Source: Lepraria neglecta
Taxonomy: Eukaryota > Ascomycota > Lecanoromycetes > Lecanorales > Stereocaulaceae
Reading direction: 5' to 3'
Assembly (NCBI GenBank): GCA_033220425.1
Contig: CM065648.1
Span: 4,154,001-4,218,000, forward strand
DNA length: 64,000 nt
Shown: piece by piece, positions 29,947-41,706 of the stretch
Layout of the letters: each line of letters opens with the position of its first letter
How positions within the stretch are numbered: position 1 is the first letter of the stretch
Position numbers and translations under genes: made by a program
Notes under the pieces: model-generated
The model's input: the letters and a program-made list of their open reading frames with translations, nothing else
Database searches by the model: none
What the model was told of the DNA's origin: nothing

Positions 29947-31780
29947 ATGTCAAGCATGTTGCCCGTTGCAGTCTACGGACTGAAGGTCCCTGCCGGGGAT
30001 GTCATGATCCCAGCGATCGTGGACTTCCCAGCTACAGTAAGCCCCCAGCTTGCTCACCATAGATAAGACGAGCGGAATCTAATCTGCAATTCCAGTTCCG
30101 AATCACAATGGCAGCCATTGACCCAAGCGCTGAGCCAGAACACACCGGCACCGCCAACGGGAACGTACCGGCAAGAGCAACTCTGAAAGTTGTGTACGAT
30201 CCAAATGGAACTGGCGAGGAAGATGATTCTGAGGAGTCAGAAGACGAACAAGAATATCTCCAGAAATTGCTGGCTGGCGGCGACTCGGAGGACGACGAAG
30301 ATGACGAGGACGAGGACGAGGATGAGGACGAGTCTTCAAGCGATGATGAGGAGAAGAATGGTGGTCCAAGTGACCCGTCGAAGACCAAGAAGGCCCGCAA
30401 AGAAGCTGCGGTGCAGGAAATGATGAAAGCCTTGGCGGAACAAAACGATAGCGATGATGAAATGGATGAGGATAACATGCCCGGCGTCAATGGATTTGCG
30501 AAAAGGCCGAAGGTGGACAAGGGGAAGGGGAAGGCTACCGATGAAGACTTGGAAGAAGACCACAGTAAGGACGGCAGCGAAGAGTCTCTAGATGGCATGG
30601 AAGAAGTAGTGCTGTGTACTCTGGATCCCGAGAAGGTAAACACGACTCCTTGGCCTTGACTCTCTACAATATTTACTCACACACTCGCCCTAGACCTATC
30701 AGCAGCCACTTGACATTACGTTCGGAGAGGATCAACGCGTTTACTTCAAGGTTTCTGGTACCCATGCAATCTACTTGACCGGCAACTACGTTATCCCAGC
30801 GGACGACGGCCACAATCACGAGCACGAGCTCTACGATAATGAGGATGACGATGATGAATACGATATGTCTCCTGATGAGGATGAGCTCGAGGATGACGAA
30901 GAGAGTGACGAGCTCGACGAGCTTGAGGATCCGCGAATCACTGAATTAGCATCCGACGAGGACGAAGAGGCGCCAAAGCTTGTCAAGAAAGAGGAGCCAG
31001 TTCAGAAAGGCAAGAACAAGCGTGCTCGTGAAGAGTCTTCTGACAATGAGGCCCCTGCTAGCCTTGACGATATCATGGCCAAGTCTCTCAAGCCAGCAGA
31101 GCCAGCTACGAACGGTGCCACCAATGGAGAGCCAAAGCTCAGCAAGAAGCAGCTCAAGAAGTTGAAGAACAATGCCGGTAAGGCAATGGAGGCAGCTGTT
31201 GAGGGGAAAGACGTCAAGAAGGACTCTGTTGCTGGAGCCAAAGACAGCCCTGCTATGAAAGGAGACAAGAAGGTCCAATTTGCCAAGAATCTCGAGCAAG
31301 GCCCTGCTGCCTCACCGTCGACTGTCAAATCGGATTCAGACAAGGGCAAAACCGAATCGAAAAAGGAAGACGGCAAGCCAAAAGCTAGCCTCGGTATGAA
31401 AGTTGTGCAAGGAGTCAAGATGGACGACAAGAAGTTGGGGTCAGGACCTGCTGCAAAGAAGGGCAACAAGGTCGGCATGAGGTATATTGGGAAGCTCAAT
31501 GATGGCAAGGTCTTTGATGGTAGGCTGATCTAATCCTAGGTGCATGATAAATTGATGACTGACACTCATATCAGCCAACAAGAAGGGCAAGCCTTTCACC
31601 TTCACCCTTGGAAGTGGCGATGTCATCAAGGGCTGGGACATCGGTGTTGCGGGCATGTCTGTTGGCGGCGAACGTCGCGTCGTCATCCCCGCAGAACTGG
31701 CATACGGCAAGAGGAAAATGCCAGGCATTCCAGCAAACTCGGAGCTCACGTTCGACCTGAAGCTGCTGGAGATCAACTAA
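29947..31780 (+). CDS. Nucleolar FKBP-type peptidyl-prolyl isomerase (Fpr3/Fpr4-like)
   Basis: 553 aa in four exons: 29947-30036, 30096-30635, 30694-31519, 31575-31780. The family are histone- and nucleolus-associated prolyl isomerases. The N-terminal nucleoplasmin-like part begins [17 protein letters not shown] and includes a block [17 protein letters not shown] after intron 2. Long acidic tracts (30280-30350 and 30830-30960) and a Lys-rich linker follow. The C-terminal FKBP domain (about 440-553) has [32 protein letters not shown] and a close [11 protein letters not shown]. All three introns restore family sequence; intron 3 falls inside the FKBP domain. Fpr3 and Fpr4 cannot be told apart here. 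Confidence 0.92.
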
Positions 31781-32190
31781 AAACAGGCCACCCACTGCAC
31801 TCGCTGTACGAATTACTCGTGATGGATGTACACCCTTTTCTTTATACGCCGATACTTTCCTTTGCTTTTCGGAGCGGTGTGTACTCATCTTCTTCATGTG
31901 TGGAGCATTATGCATTACAGCGATGATATCCGACTTGCATTGCATTCGTGCATGGCATGGCGATGAGGGATGACGATGTCATTGATAGGGAAAGGTTTGT
32001 GCTTTTTGTCCGAGATGTTGTCAGTATAGCTTGCATTAGATAGGCTACGACATGGTCAAATAAAGCGTTTTCTTCTCAATTTCGCAACTCCTCCTACCAT
32101 TGTCGCTTTTAGCCAGACCTGTTGTAGAACGAAAGATTGATCTTCGTGGCCAACCGTAGTAGCTTTTCTACACAACCGTAATAAATTGAT

Positions 32191-32226
32191 TTCGCGTCGC
32201 GCGAAAACGCGTAAATCAGGCGCGTC
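32191..32226 (+). promoter_or_regulatory. MCB / E2F-like cell-cycle elements upstream of MCM4
   Basis: About 75-110 bp before the MCM4 start: GCGCGAAAA (32199-32207, the SCB/E2F form) overlaps ACGCGT (32207-32212, a perfect MluI cell-cycle box), and a further GGCGCGTC follows. In fungi such sites are bound by MBF/SBF (Mbp1/Swi4 APSES factors) for G1/S transcription, which includes MCM genes. The site is seen; binding is inferred. The rest of 31781-32298 shows nothing else. Confidence 0.65.
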
Positions 32227-32298
32227 TATCAAGAGGGAACTTCTACCTCTTCGTCCTGAGAACCTCAACTTTAAAATACATACAACCACACCGTAAAA

Positions 32299-35200
32299 AT
32301 GTCTTCGCCTGCTAATCGTCGGTCGCAACAAGCGCAGCCACAAGGAACACCACAAGCAGCACGTCAAAATGTCACATCCTCATCGCCCCTCTTTTTCCGC
32401 TCATCGCCAGCGGCACCCCCAAGTGCCCCAAATGATAACGCCAACATGGACATTAGTTCGCCTTTGAAGCAAGCTTCTATAGCGGGCAGCACTCCTCGAG
32501 TGCCTCCTGGCGGTATGTTACCTCTTGAATCTCGCGTATGCCAAATCACTAATGCTAGCAGACTCGTCGCCCATTCGCTATGCCCCTTCCTCGAGCCCCA
32601 CACGCGCATTGAATGCCACCCAAGAACCAGATTTACCAACAAGTAGCAGTGGCTTGTTCATCCGCTCATCCAGAGCATCTGCACCCGGTTCGTCTGGTCT
32701 AAATAACTCCAGACGTGGAGATATCCATTCGGACATCTTTGGCTCCAGCTCTACCCCTAGCCGTCGACGCCGGCTCTTCGTCGATGAGAACGGCGTGCCT
32801 GTACGAGATGGACCATCCGACCCTGCTACGTTTTCGAACCTCGACCCTAATACATCGGAAGCGGACGCCATTGGAGGCTCATCTACAAGAATTATCTGGG
32901 GGACAAATATCTCTATCCAGGACACGATGTCTACATTCAAAGATTTCCTCTTAGGCTACCAGAAGAAGTATCGGATGTGGGCCGATGGTGCTTCAGAGGA
33001 GGAGACATCAGAGCCTGGAAGTGGAGGCAGCGACAGGGAGTATGTCAACATGTTGTGCGATATGCGACATCTGGGCATTACTGGACTCAACCTCGACGTT
33101 CGCAACCTGAAAGCGTTTCCTTCAACGGTGAAGCTATGGCATCAGTTGCAGGCTTACCCGCATGAAATCATCCCCTTGATGGATCAAGCGATCAAGGACA
33201 TCATTGTAGACCAAGCCGAGGAAGAGATGAACAGATTGCGATCAGATCAACAGCTACAGCGCACCCAAGCGAGGCCTGATAGCTCTATGCCTGCAGTGCC
33301 GAGCTCGGAGACCAATGGTCATGCTGATCCACAATCCATGATCCCAGATTTGGTGCAGGAAGCAGAGACTAAGATCTACAAGGTCAAGCCATTTGGACTT
33401 GACAAATCTGTGAATATGAGAGAGCTGAATCCAAACGGTGTGTATTTTTTCCCTGCTGCAGGTAGCATAGGTAGCATGAGGCTAATACTTGACAGATATG
33501 GACAAGGTGGTCAGCATCAAGGGTCTTGTGATTCGGACTACACCTGTCATACCCGACATGAAGACAGCATTCTTCCGATGCCAAGTCTGTAATCATGCAG
33601 TCAATGTTTCGCTCGATAGGGGGAAGATCGCAGAGCCGACGAGATGTCCTCGACAGGCCTGTCAATCTCAAAACTCCATGCAAATCGTACACAATCGCTG
33701 CGAATTCGCAGACAAACAGGTCATCAAACTCCAAGAAACTCCAGACAATGTGCCAGATGGACAGACACCGCACTCCGTCTCTCTGTGCGCATACGAGGAG
33801 CTGGTAGACGTCTGCAAAGCCGGTGACCGCATTGAAGTCACTGGTATCTTCAGGAGTAATCCAGTCCGCATAAACCCAAGGCAGCGAACCATCAAAGCTT
33901 TATTCAAGACGTACATAGACGTCCTGCATATCCAAAAAGTCGACAAGAGAAGACTGGGCCAAGACGTATCTACCATCGAAGAGGAGCTTTCCGAGCAAGT
34001 CGCTGGCGACGTTCAAGAAACTCGAAAGATAAGCGAGGAAGAAGAGCAGAAAATCAAGGCTACCGCTGCTCGAGGCGATGTTTACGAGCTATTGGCCAGA
34101 TCATTGGCGCCTAGTGTGTATGAGATGGATGATGTCAAGAAAGGCATTCTGCTGCAATTGTTCGGTGGGACGAATAAGTCTTTCGAGAAAGGGGGAAGCC
34201 CTAAGTATCGAGGAGACATCAATGTCCTTCTCTGCGGTGATCCTTCGACCTCAAAGTCTCAGATTTTGCAGTACGTTCACAAGATCGCACCAAGAGGCGT
34301 GTACACTAGCGGAAAAGGATCTTCAGCGGTCGGTCTCACCGCATACATCAGTCGAGATCCCGAGACACGACAAGTAGTACTCGAATCTGGCGCCTTGGTA
34401 CTGTCAGATGGCGGCGTCTGCTGCATCGACGAATTCGACAAGATGTCCGACTCGACTCGCTCAGTACTGCACGAAGTGATGGAACAACAGACTGTCTCCA
34501 TTGCAAAAGCCGGCATTATCACCACTCTCAACGCTCGAACCAGCATTCTCGCCTCTGCAAATCCAATCGGCAGCAAATACAACGTCAACCTCCCAGTCCC
34601 ACAAAACATCGACCTACCACCAACCCTCCTCTCTCGCTTCGACCTCATCTACCTCGTCCTCGACCGCATCGACGAGCAAAACGATCGACGACTAGCCCGA
34701 CATCTCGTAGGCATGTATCTCGAAGACACGCCCGAGAATGCCAGTACGCAAGAAATCCTCGTAAGCACCCCCTCTTTCCCTTTCCTTGAACTCAATACTC
34801 ATCTTCCCGTCAGCCCGTCGAATTCCTAACTACCTACATCTCCTACGCTCGTAACAAATGCCAACCGCGCATCACCCAACCCGCCTCCGAAGCCCTCGTA
34901 TCCGCCTACGTCCAAATGCGTAAATTAGGCGAAGACGTGCGCGCTGCTGAGCGCCGCATCACCGCCACCACTCGTCAACTCGAATCCATGATCCGTCTCG
35001 CGGAAGCGCACGCCAAGATGCGTCTTTCAGAGGAAGTCACTGCTAACGATGTTCATGAAGCTGTTCGGCTGATCAAGTCAGCGTTGAAGCAAGCTGCTAC
35101 GGACGCGCGGACTGGACTGATTGATATGGGCCTGCTCACTGAAGGCACGAGCGCTAGTGAACGGAGGAGGAAAGCGGATTTGAAGAAGGCGATCACCGAT

Positions 35201-35398
35201 TTATTGGACGAGATGACCAGGGGAGGCGGGAGTGCGCGGTATGCGGAGGTTTATAGGAGGATTAGTGAGCAGGGGAGTGCACAAGTTGAGGGGACGGAGT
35301 TCGCGGAGGCGTTGAGGAGTTTGGAGCAGGAGGGGCAGGTTTCTGTTAGTGGAGAGGGACCAAGGCGTAGTATCAGACGAGTCACTGGTGTGGTTTAG
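32299..35398 (+). CDS. MCM4: DNA replication licensing factor MCM4 helicase subunit
   Basis: 979 aa in four exons: 32299-32512, 32562-33437, 33496-34760, 34814-35398; all introns are 49-58 bp. Mcm4 is one of six subunits of the replicative MCM2-7 helicase. The Ser/Pro-rich N-terminal tail (about 1-170) is the expected kinase target (DDK/CDK). The N-terminal domain has the zinc site C-x2-C-x18-C-x4-C (residues about 392-419). The AAA+ core has Walker A GDPSTSKSQ (from 611), Walker B CIDEFDKM (from 673) and the arginine finger SRFD (from 743). A C-terminal winged helix follows (from about 900). MCM4 rather than another paralogue is favoured by the LNPNDMDKVVSIKGLVIR block and the tail. Confidence 0.95.
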
Positions 35399-36496
35399 AC
35401 GAGCGACGTGCTGGTTTCCATGGGTTTCGCGAGGTTGCATGGCTATAGGACTGCAACGGAATGTATGATATGGAAAGAAGGAAGAGGATGGGGATCAAGC
35501 TTACTAATTTCGTCATGCTGGCGCAATTATGAAATAGAGTTTCAAACAATGATGATTATGTTCCACAGGTGATCTTCCGCAGAGAATACTTGAGTTGTTG
35601 TTAGTACTTGATTGAATGGTCAGAACGTCTACTGCATGTCACGAGCTGAGCGTTCACGGTCAGCAGCTATCGAGATTGCTCAACCGATTGGTTGATGTCA
35701 AAGCTGTGATGCCCATCAGGAAATACGTGACACCAGACCCGCCCAAAACCATTCTCCTACTGCTCCTTGAACTTGGTGTACACGTTACGGACGAAGTGTT
35801 ACTAGGGTTATTGAGTCCAACAACCGACGCCTACGTACTCTAGAAACCCATGGTACTCGTCGCCTCCCCAGTAATGGGCATCTTAGGTAACGAAAAGCTC
35901 GAAGGCGCGGTTGGACCATCAACCTTGACTAATGACGATTCGGCAACTGATGACATTGCCGAAGAGCTGTTCCCGTCCAGGATAACCGTGGTGGTCCATG
36001 GAGTATTGATGCCCGCAGAGGGCAGAGTGAAGTAAATAGCATCTGGAACCGTGGCTCACAATGCCATTCGCACTCTGCCTTGTAAGCCTATCGTTCTCGG
36101 TGGCTACGATCGTCAAGAGCAGCCGGCAGAAGACACGGGTCTGGAAGTCGTCGAGTTTGGCCGTGCTCTATTTTCTGGATAACGAGGATATGAAAGACAA
36201 TGGGCTTATGGGAAGTCCAGCAGAAATAGAGAAGAACGCACGAGAAGTCTTCGTCAAGTTCCGCAAAGAGGGCGAGGGTTTCAGGCTTGTGGTTCAGTAG
36301 TGGAGGTTTCTGTCAAGTTAACCATGAAGGGCAGCAATCGACGCAGTGGTGCTGACCTTGCTAGTACGATCATAGCAGGGACACGAAATTATGCAACACA
36401 GCAGAAGATAACAATACAAGCTGACAAAAACTCCTCAATTTCCTCCGAAGCTAGCCCACAGCCCCTGTCTTCCCCAGCATCCCCCTTCCAAACCCT
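35399..36496. other. Intergenic stretch without a supported gene
   Basis: Several frames of 60-80 codons on the plus strand (35616-35843, 35850-36035, 36061-36300) may be relics of one gene. A fragment around 36060-36170 (PIVLGGYDRQ ... VVEFGRALFSG then a stop) faintly recalls the C-terminal part of an old-yellow-enzyme-type oxidoreductase. The support is too weak for a call. Confidence 0.3.
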
Positions 36497-37280
36497 CTAC
36501 CACGAACAGTGGAAATAATAATCATCCGCATATTCGATAACAGCCGGATTGCTATGATGATCAGGACTATTAGTCCAACCACAATCCACACCATGCCCAC
36601 TTCCGTACGTTGCAACATCGCCACCGTTAGGATTTGGGCCGTCAAAAATGTTGCAATCCGTTGCTTGATTGCTTTCTATGCGATTCCAGAAGCCTGTTGC
36701 TAGCCGTTCTTTGTCTGTTTTGGCCATATATGGGGCCCTGAGGGCCCCCATTAGCTAGACATCCTTCCCAGCCTATTGCCACATTGCAACAAAAAACAAC
36801 GTAGAACCCCCAGCTTTCACTGTGGTACATCATGCCGTTTATGCCGTTGCCGAAACCGACATCAGTCGTGGTATCCCAAATTTGGGAGCAGGCTGGTGTA
36901 ATAGAGAATTGCCAGCTCCAGCTTCGAGTGCAGAAGGGAATGGACGGGCTTACAGGGTGAATCGGCTCCGTTGGCATACCAATCTACCCAGAGGTGGTCC
37001 GATGGGCTCACGGACGTACAGCCGGGCGATTCGCAGCCGCCGCTGAGGCTGGTGATGATTGCGAATTGCCAGTGGATTTTAATACGGCCTGTCTGACGTT
37101 TGGCCAGGAGTCCTGGGGACGCGGGTGCATCCACATGGAAGCCGGTCCGTCCAGACTCACCGTAACCCCAGGAGTTCGGGTCGTATTGTTCTACCTGATC
37201 GGGTGGGCGTCGAGGGGTGCACCGGAAACGGAACTGAAGGCAGCAGCCAGGAAGGTGATGGCGTATAATGTGGCGTGCAT
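36497..37280 (-). CDS. Candidate small Cys-containing secreted protein, structure uncertain or decayed
   Basis: ATG at 37280 opens a clear signal peptide (MHATLYAITFLAAAFSSVSG). Coding-like sequence then continues in three phases: NSWGYGESGRTGFHVDAPA and a CESPGC segment; a segment with QIWDTTTDVGFGNGING; and a C-terminal segment with NPNGGDVATYGSGHG, ending YYFHCSW. One phase change is explained by a good intron (GTAAGC at about 36951 to CAG at about 36891). The other two (just after the signal peptide, where only a 35-bp intron would fit, and near 36720) are not clean. It is either a secreted protein gene with small introns or a pseudogene. No known family is recognised. Confidence 0.4.
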
Positions 37281-38440
37281 GATGGCAGTAAAGATTTTGA
37301 ATAGCGGAAAGCTTGACAGGAGACCTTGCGGTAGACCTGAGAGGTAAGGAGACAAGATATCCATAGTAGTAGTTGGCTTTTGAAGGCTTGTGGGATGGAG
37401 ATGAGTGAATTGGAAGAGGTTGCTATGTATGCACGATGACTTTAGGGGGCGGGAGGCCTCGTTCTTGCAGATATTGAAATCATAGCAAAGGAAACACGCC
37501 GACCATATCGGCGTGAACGGCGTACGGAAAACTCACCATCTCAATTGTCAGATGCATTTCGGGCCCATTACAAGTCCGCATCCCCCTTTGCCTCATATCT
37601 TGGCATGTTGTAGAGAAAGTTTCGGCGTCAAAGAGGTGTGAGGGTCCAAGCAACATGTCTGTTTTCTTACCTCAGCAGTCTACGCGCACCAGTTGTTTGG
37701 GCACAAGAGCAAGTTACAAGCATTTCGAATTTTTGATATTACCAGCCTCAACTAGCCTTCGAAGTTTTTGCTCGGAGGACAGTTTGTGGCTTGCCGTGCC
37801 CCAGCCGGGCGTACATGTCACTTCAGCGCAATGAAAAGCCATAAGCAAAAGCCTTCCCGATGCAACAACTCAGCTTTGGAGCAAGGCCCGCCAGGCAGTT
37901 TGTGGCTTGTCGCTGACAACACTCCCTCATTTTCATCGTGCTGCCATTCATGCCCGACTTGCTCGGATATCGACAATGCGAACGGGAGTAACAGACTCAG
38001 TCCTCGGTAACTCGATATTTGGTGTCAACGTTTCTTCTGGACGGACTTCTCCGGCTGTCAGATGAGCATGTCAAAGCCAGAATGCGCTTCCAAGGCCAGG
38101 AGACAATGTTGATGGTAGCAAATAGACCTGGTCACGACATCATAGTCCCTCAGACGTCTCGAAGCGGCCGTTGAGAGTCAGGGGCTATCTGAAGCAAGTC
38201 GATCAGAGGGAGCCCAATGCCAAATCTTTTTGGATGAGCAAAGTTTGATACTAGCATTTCAATTTTAAGGCAGGATCTAATCTTATCTTAAGTATCAAAT
38301 TCCGCCCAAGATACAAAACCAAATAATCTCCAGAGGAAATGCATAGAGATGTGAGATTCCCTTCAAGCATCCTTACTTCAAGATTTCGTAGAGCTGTCAG
38401 AGATGTAGCTCTCTCGGACCCCCGGATGACAGCAGCCGAC
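37281..38440. other. Intergenic stretch, no gene seen
   Basis: About 1.2 kb. It contains a short direct duplication, cagtttgtggcttg near 37780 and again near 37896, and frames under 85 codons. Nothing else is recognised. Confidence 0.45.
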
Positions 38441-38447
38441 TAGCGAC

Positions 38448-38467
38448 ACGCGCGTTTTTCCACGCGC
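38448..38467 (+). promoter_or_regulatory. ACGCG (MCB-like) elements upstream of UNG1
   Basis: ACGCGCGT (38448-38455) and ACGCGC (38462-38467) lie 66-85 bp before the uracil-DNA glycosylase start. They resemble MluI cell-cycle boxes bound by MBF. Yeast UNG1 is S-phase regulated, so the position makes sense, but these are not perfect ACGCGT sites. Confidence 0.45.
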
Positions 38468-38532
38468 CCCATATACATCTGCTCGAGGCACCCCGTTTTC
38501 CCCATCAATTGCACCTTTCATCGAAGACCATC

Positions 38533-39697
38533 ATGTCTGCCCCTCTCAAGCGTAAAGCGGCCGACGTTGCAGCCTCCAGTGCAAAGAAACCAAAAGCCAA
38601 TGCCTCCATAACGTCGTTCTTCTCTACAGCAGCTAATTCCGCCAAGCCAGCTGCTGCCGCCTCCACAGCTTCCTCCACCATCTCGTCCTCACCGCCCAAA
38701 GCTTCAGAAGAGGTCTCCCCGAAATCTACCGCTTCGGCGACAGCTACAACAGCTTCCGTATTTACGGCTACCAGCACTGCCCCATCAGCTGCTGCTGCAC
38801 ATGCTCCGAAATTCGACAAGGCAACATGGGTCGAGAAGCTCACGCCCGAACAGAAAGATCTACTAGCTTTGGAGATTCAATCGTTGGATGAAAGTTGGCT
38901 CGCACAATTGAAAGATGATGTGGTCAGCAAAGAGTTCCTGGACCTCAAACGGTTTCTCAAAAAGGAGCACGAGGCTGGAAAGAAAATCTTTCCGCCAGCT
39001 GCAGATGTGTATTCATGGTATTTTTCCCCAGGGGCCCCTTGCCCTCGGCTTAAGTAACCGACAGTACAAACAGGTCTCGTCACACCCCCCTCAACACGGT
39101 CAAAGTCGTAATCCTAGGCCAGGACCCCTATCACGGCCCCAACCAAGCCCACGGCCTCTGCTTCTCCGTCCGCCCTCCCACACCCGCTCCACCGTCCCTA
39201 GCAAACATCTACAAGCTTCTCAAGAAGGAATACGACAACTTCTCCCCACCACCCAACAGAGGAGGTCTACTCACACCTTGGGCTGATAGGGGCGTCTTGT
39301 TGTTGAATACCTGCTTGACAGTTCGAGCACATGAGGCGAATAGTCACGCTAATCACGGCTGGGAGAAATTCACGCAAAGGATCATTGAGATCGTTGCCAA
39401 GAAGAGAACTAATGGTGTGGTGTTCTTGGCTTGGGGATCACCGGCTGCGAAGAGGGTGGCGAAAGTCGATAGAGTTAGGCACTGTGTTTTGCAGAGTGTA
39501 CATCCGAGTCCGTTGAGTGCTGCTAGGGGATTCGTAAGTGCTCACCTGAACATTGTTCTAAAGGACCAATGCTAACACAGATCTAGTTTGATTGTGGCCA
39601 TTTCAAGAAGACGAACGAGTGGTTGAAGCAGCGATATGGAAATGATGGAGACATCGATTGGAATTTGGATGTTCCTCCTGAGAAGACTGGTGCCTAG
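38533..39697 (+). CDS. UNG1: Uracil-DNA glycosylase
   Basis: 351 aa in three exons: 38533-39017, 39074-39533, 39587-39697. Family-1 UNG removes uracil from DNA at the start of base excision repair. Catalytic motif GQDPYHGPNQAHGLCFSV holds Asp179 and HPSPLSAARGF holds the catalytic His at about 305; LLLNTCLTVR and VVFLAWGSPAA are also family blocks. The N-terminus has a basic nuclear-localisation cluster (KRKAADVAASSAKKPK) and a degenerate PCNA-interaction box (SITSFF), then an Ala/Ser/Thr-rich linker. Start at MSAPLKRK was chosen over an upstream in-frame codon because the NLS and PIP box then lie at the very N-terminus. Confidence 0.94.
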
Positions 39698-39996
39698 GGC
39701 AAGAAGTCTGCCAGAAAGTTTGGAAACGGTGACAGAGGGCTTGGCAAGTCTACAGAAAATCTGAATATGTCAGTGCGTCAACAGATGCTACGTGCCTTGT
39801 ATCAGGAAGCTATGTGCTGGCAGGATTTTCTTGAGCTTGGTAGAGCTGGGATATCCACCAGACACCAGACATCTATCAGCCGAAGACAGGGAACTTCGGG
39901 AGAGATGTGAGATTAGATTTGTCATAGGGAGTGTACTAAGGCTTTTCCTTCGCGAATTTCGGAACATTCAATTCCTGATTCCAGTAAACTAGAATT

Positions 39997-41144
39997 TCAT
40001 CCAACGAAATACTCAAAGCCAGGCAGAGGCAGAGGAGGTAGGGCTGTTACTGGTAAGTCTTCAATGGGAGAGGTTGATTGATCACTTCGAAAGCTGTCTA
40101 GACTAACCCGACGCCCACACCAAGCCAGCGATCCCCTCTCCAAACTCCCAACCTCCCACAACAAGCTCTTCCTCACTCTCTCCACCTCCGCCTACCACAT
40201 TTTCATCCATATCGGACTAAAAGCTCGCCTCAACAGCCTCATCAACATCATCAAATTGATCCTCATAACACGGTTGGCTCGCTATCTCTATAGCCTCCCT
40301 ATCGCGCTCAACACGCTCCCACCTGCTAGTGTCTTTGTTGCGGGCCCAAGAAAGCGGTGCTACTAACATACCCCGTTTTGACGCTCGAGTCGAGTCCCAC
40401 ATGCTTCAGCCCCATTGTTCACCTCTCTAGTGAATTTTCAATCGCATGGATTGCCAGCTGTCTGTGATACTGGGGCCATTTGCTAAGGAGGGGATGTCAG
40501 TCCAGGATGTGGAGACCTGCGGAGCGGGGTATAGCATGGGGTGATGGAGGTCGACGACGAGGAGATGTTCGGTGGGGAGGTGTGGTTCCGAGCGCCAAAA
40601 GTCAAGGTCTCTTATCATTTTCTGTAAAGAGGAGAGGTTGGTTTGTCAAGTCGTCGCTTGAGGCGCCTGCAATGCGGCTGTGTTGGACCGTGTTGACCTC
40701 CGCCCTGATGTGGAAGCGAACAGCATCCAGCTCCTCGATCTCCCAAACCGTCAAGGTGCTGAGGAAATCCCGTAGCAAGGGCACTGGTGGCAGTCCACGG
40801 CAACGGAGCCAATTGTCCATTGGTAGCATTAAGGGAGTGCATTTTCTTATGTTGGAAGTACCTCCTTTCCCATCGCTCTGGTACCTTGCCTCTTTATTAG
40901 CTGTCACCGAGCCCGCGGGGTGAGCTAGCTCGTAGTACTGCTGAAATCGCCAAAACGCTCGCCGGATCCGATGCAGCTCTGTCGGTGAGAGCGAAGAAGT
41001 CCTTTGAATGCTAGGGAGAAAAACACGCCGTTTGACAAAAGATTCCGTGTAAGCGTCTATGCTTTCCCAAGGGATGAGAAGCCGGGTATGTTCTTCATCA
41101 ACTCGATTAAGAGTTGGGGGGGCAGGGTATGGAAGTTCGTGCAA
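39997..41144 (-). pseudogene. F-box-like tandem family, copy C (fragmented)
   Basis: Most degraded of three tandem paralogues. The frame 41144-40602 carries the shared block SPTELHRIRRAFWRFQQYYELAHP and LTVWEIEELDAVRFHIRAEVN. A one-base shift near 40617 leads into a second frame with MIRDLDFWRSEPHLPTEHLL, which is collinear with copies A and B. Further pieces (40402-40217 and 40185-39997) match the C-terminal part only loosely and are separated by stops. The F-box half found in copy A is missing. Confidence 0.65.
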
Positions 41145-41706
41145 TGCTGTTGGTGGATTGATTGAGCCATAATTCTGTTGATCTCAGCGCGAAGGAGCTT
41201 GCACGCTGGACAGTATGTTCTTTCTCAGGCTCTTTAAGAAGAAGAATTTTTAGCGAGCACGTTTGAGTAAGAAAGTGATACGGTGATGGAATGGAGATGT
41301 GGCTTGTATTTATCTCTAGGCCAAAGCAAGAATGAGCAATATTTTTCAGATAGCCTTTCCGAGTTCTTCGCATATGATCACGACGCCCCCTCGCGACATG
41401 ATTCACGGTGACGTTGGGAGCCTTTTGGGCGTTGAAACCGAAACAAGTAGACAATCACACAGAATAAAATGGCTCTTCTAGAAAGAGGGACGAATGATAT
41501 CCGCAAGATTGATTGATTCCAGGTAAAGACAGAAGATCTATCAGACATTAGCCAGCGAGACGGACGAAATCTATTTCATCGCAAAACCCCAACCATCGAG
41601 TTTATAATCTTAGGACTTCATCCTCCCTTCCCTCAACAAATCGGTTTCAAAAAGTCGTCTCTGCCCCAGACCAAAAGCCACTTCTTCCACCTTCTCCTTC
41701 AACGCC

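Noticed and set aside
30032-30643. 203-codon minus-strand frame, Ser-rich, opposite the FKBP gene
   Set aside because: Poly-Ser is what the complement of the GAT/GAG-rich acidic tract encodes.
35616-36300. Three small frames, one with a fragment resembling an old-yellow-enzyme C-terminus
   Set aside because: The similarity is a dozen residues and stops follow at once. Not enough for a pseudogene call.
37770-37920. Short direct duplication cagtttgtggcttg
   Set aside because: Only about 14 bp and isolated. It does not define a repeat element.
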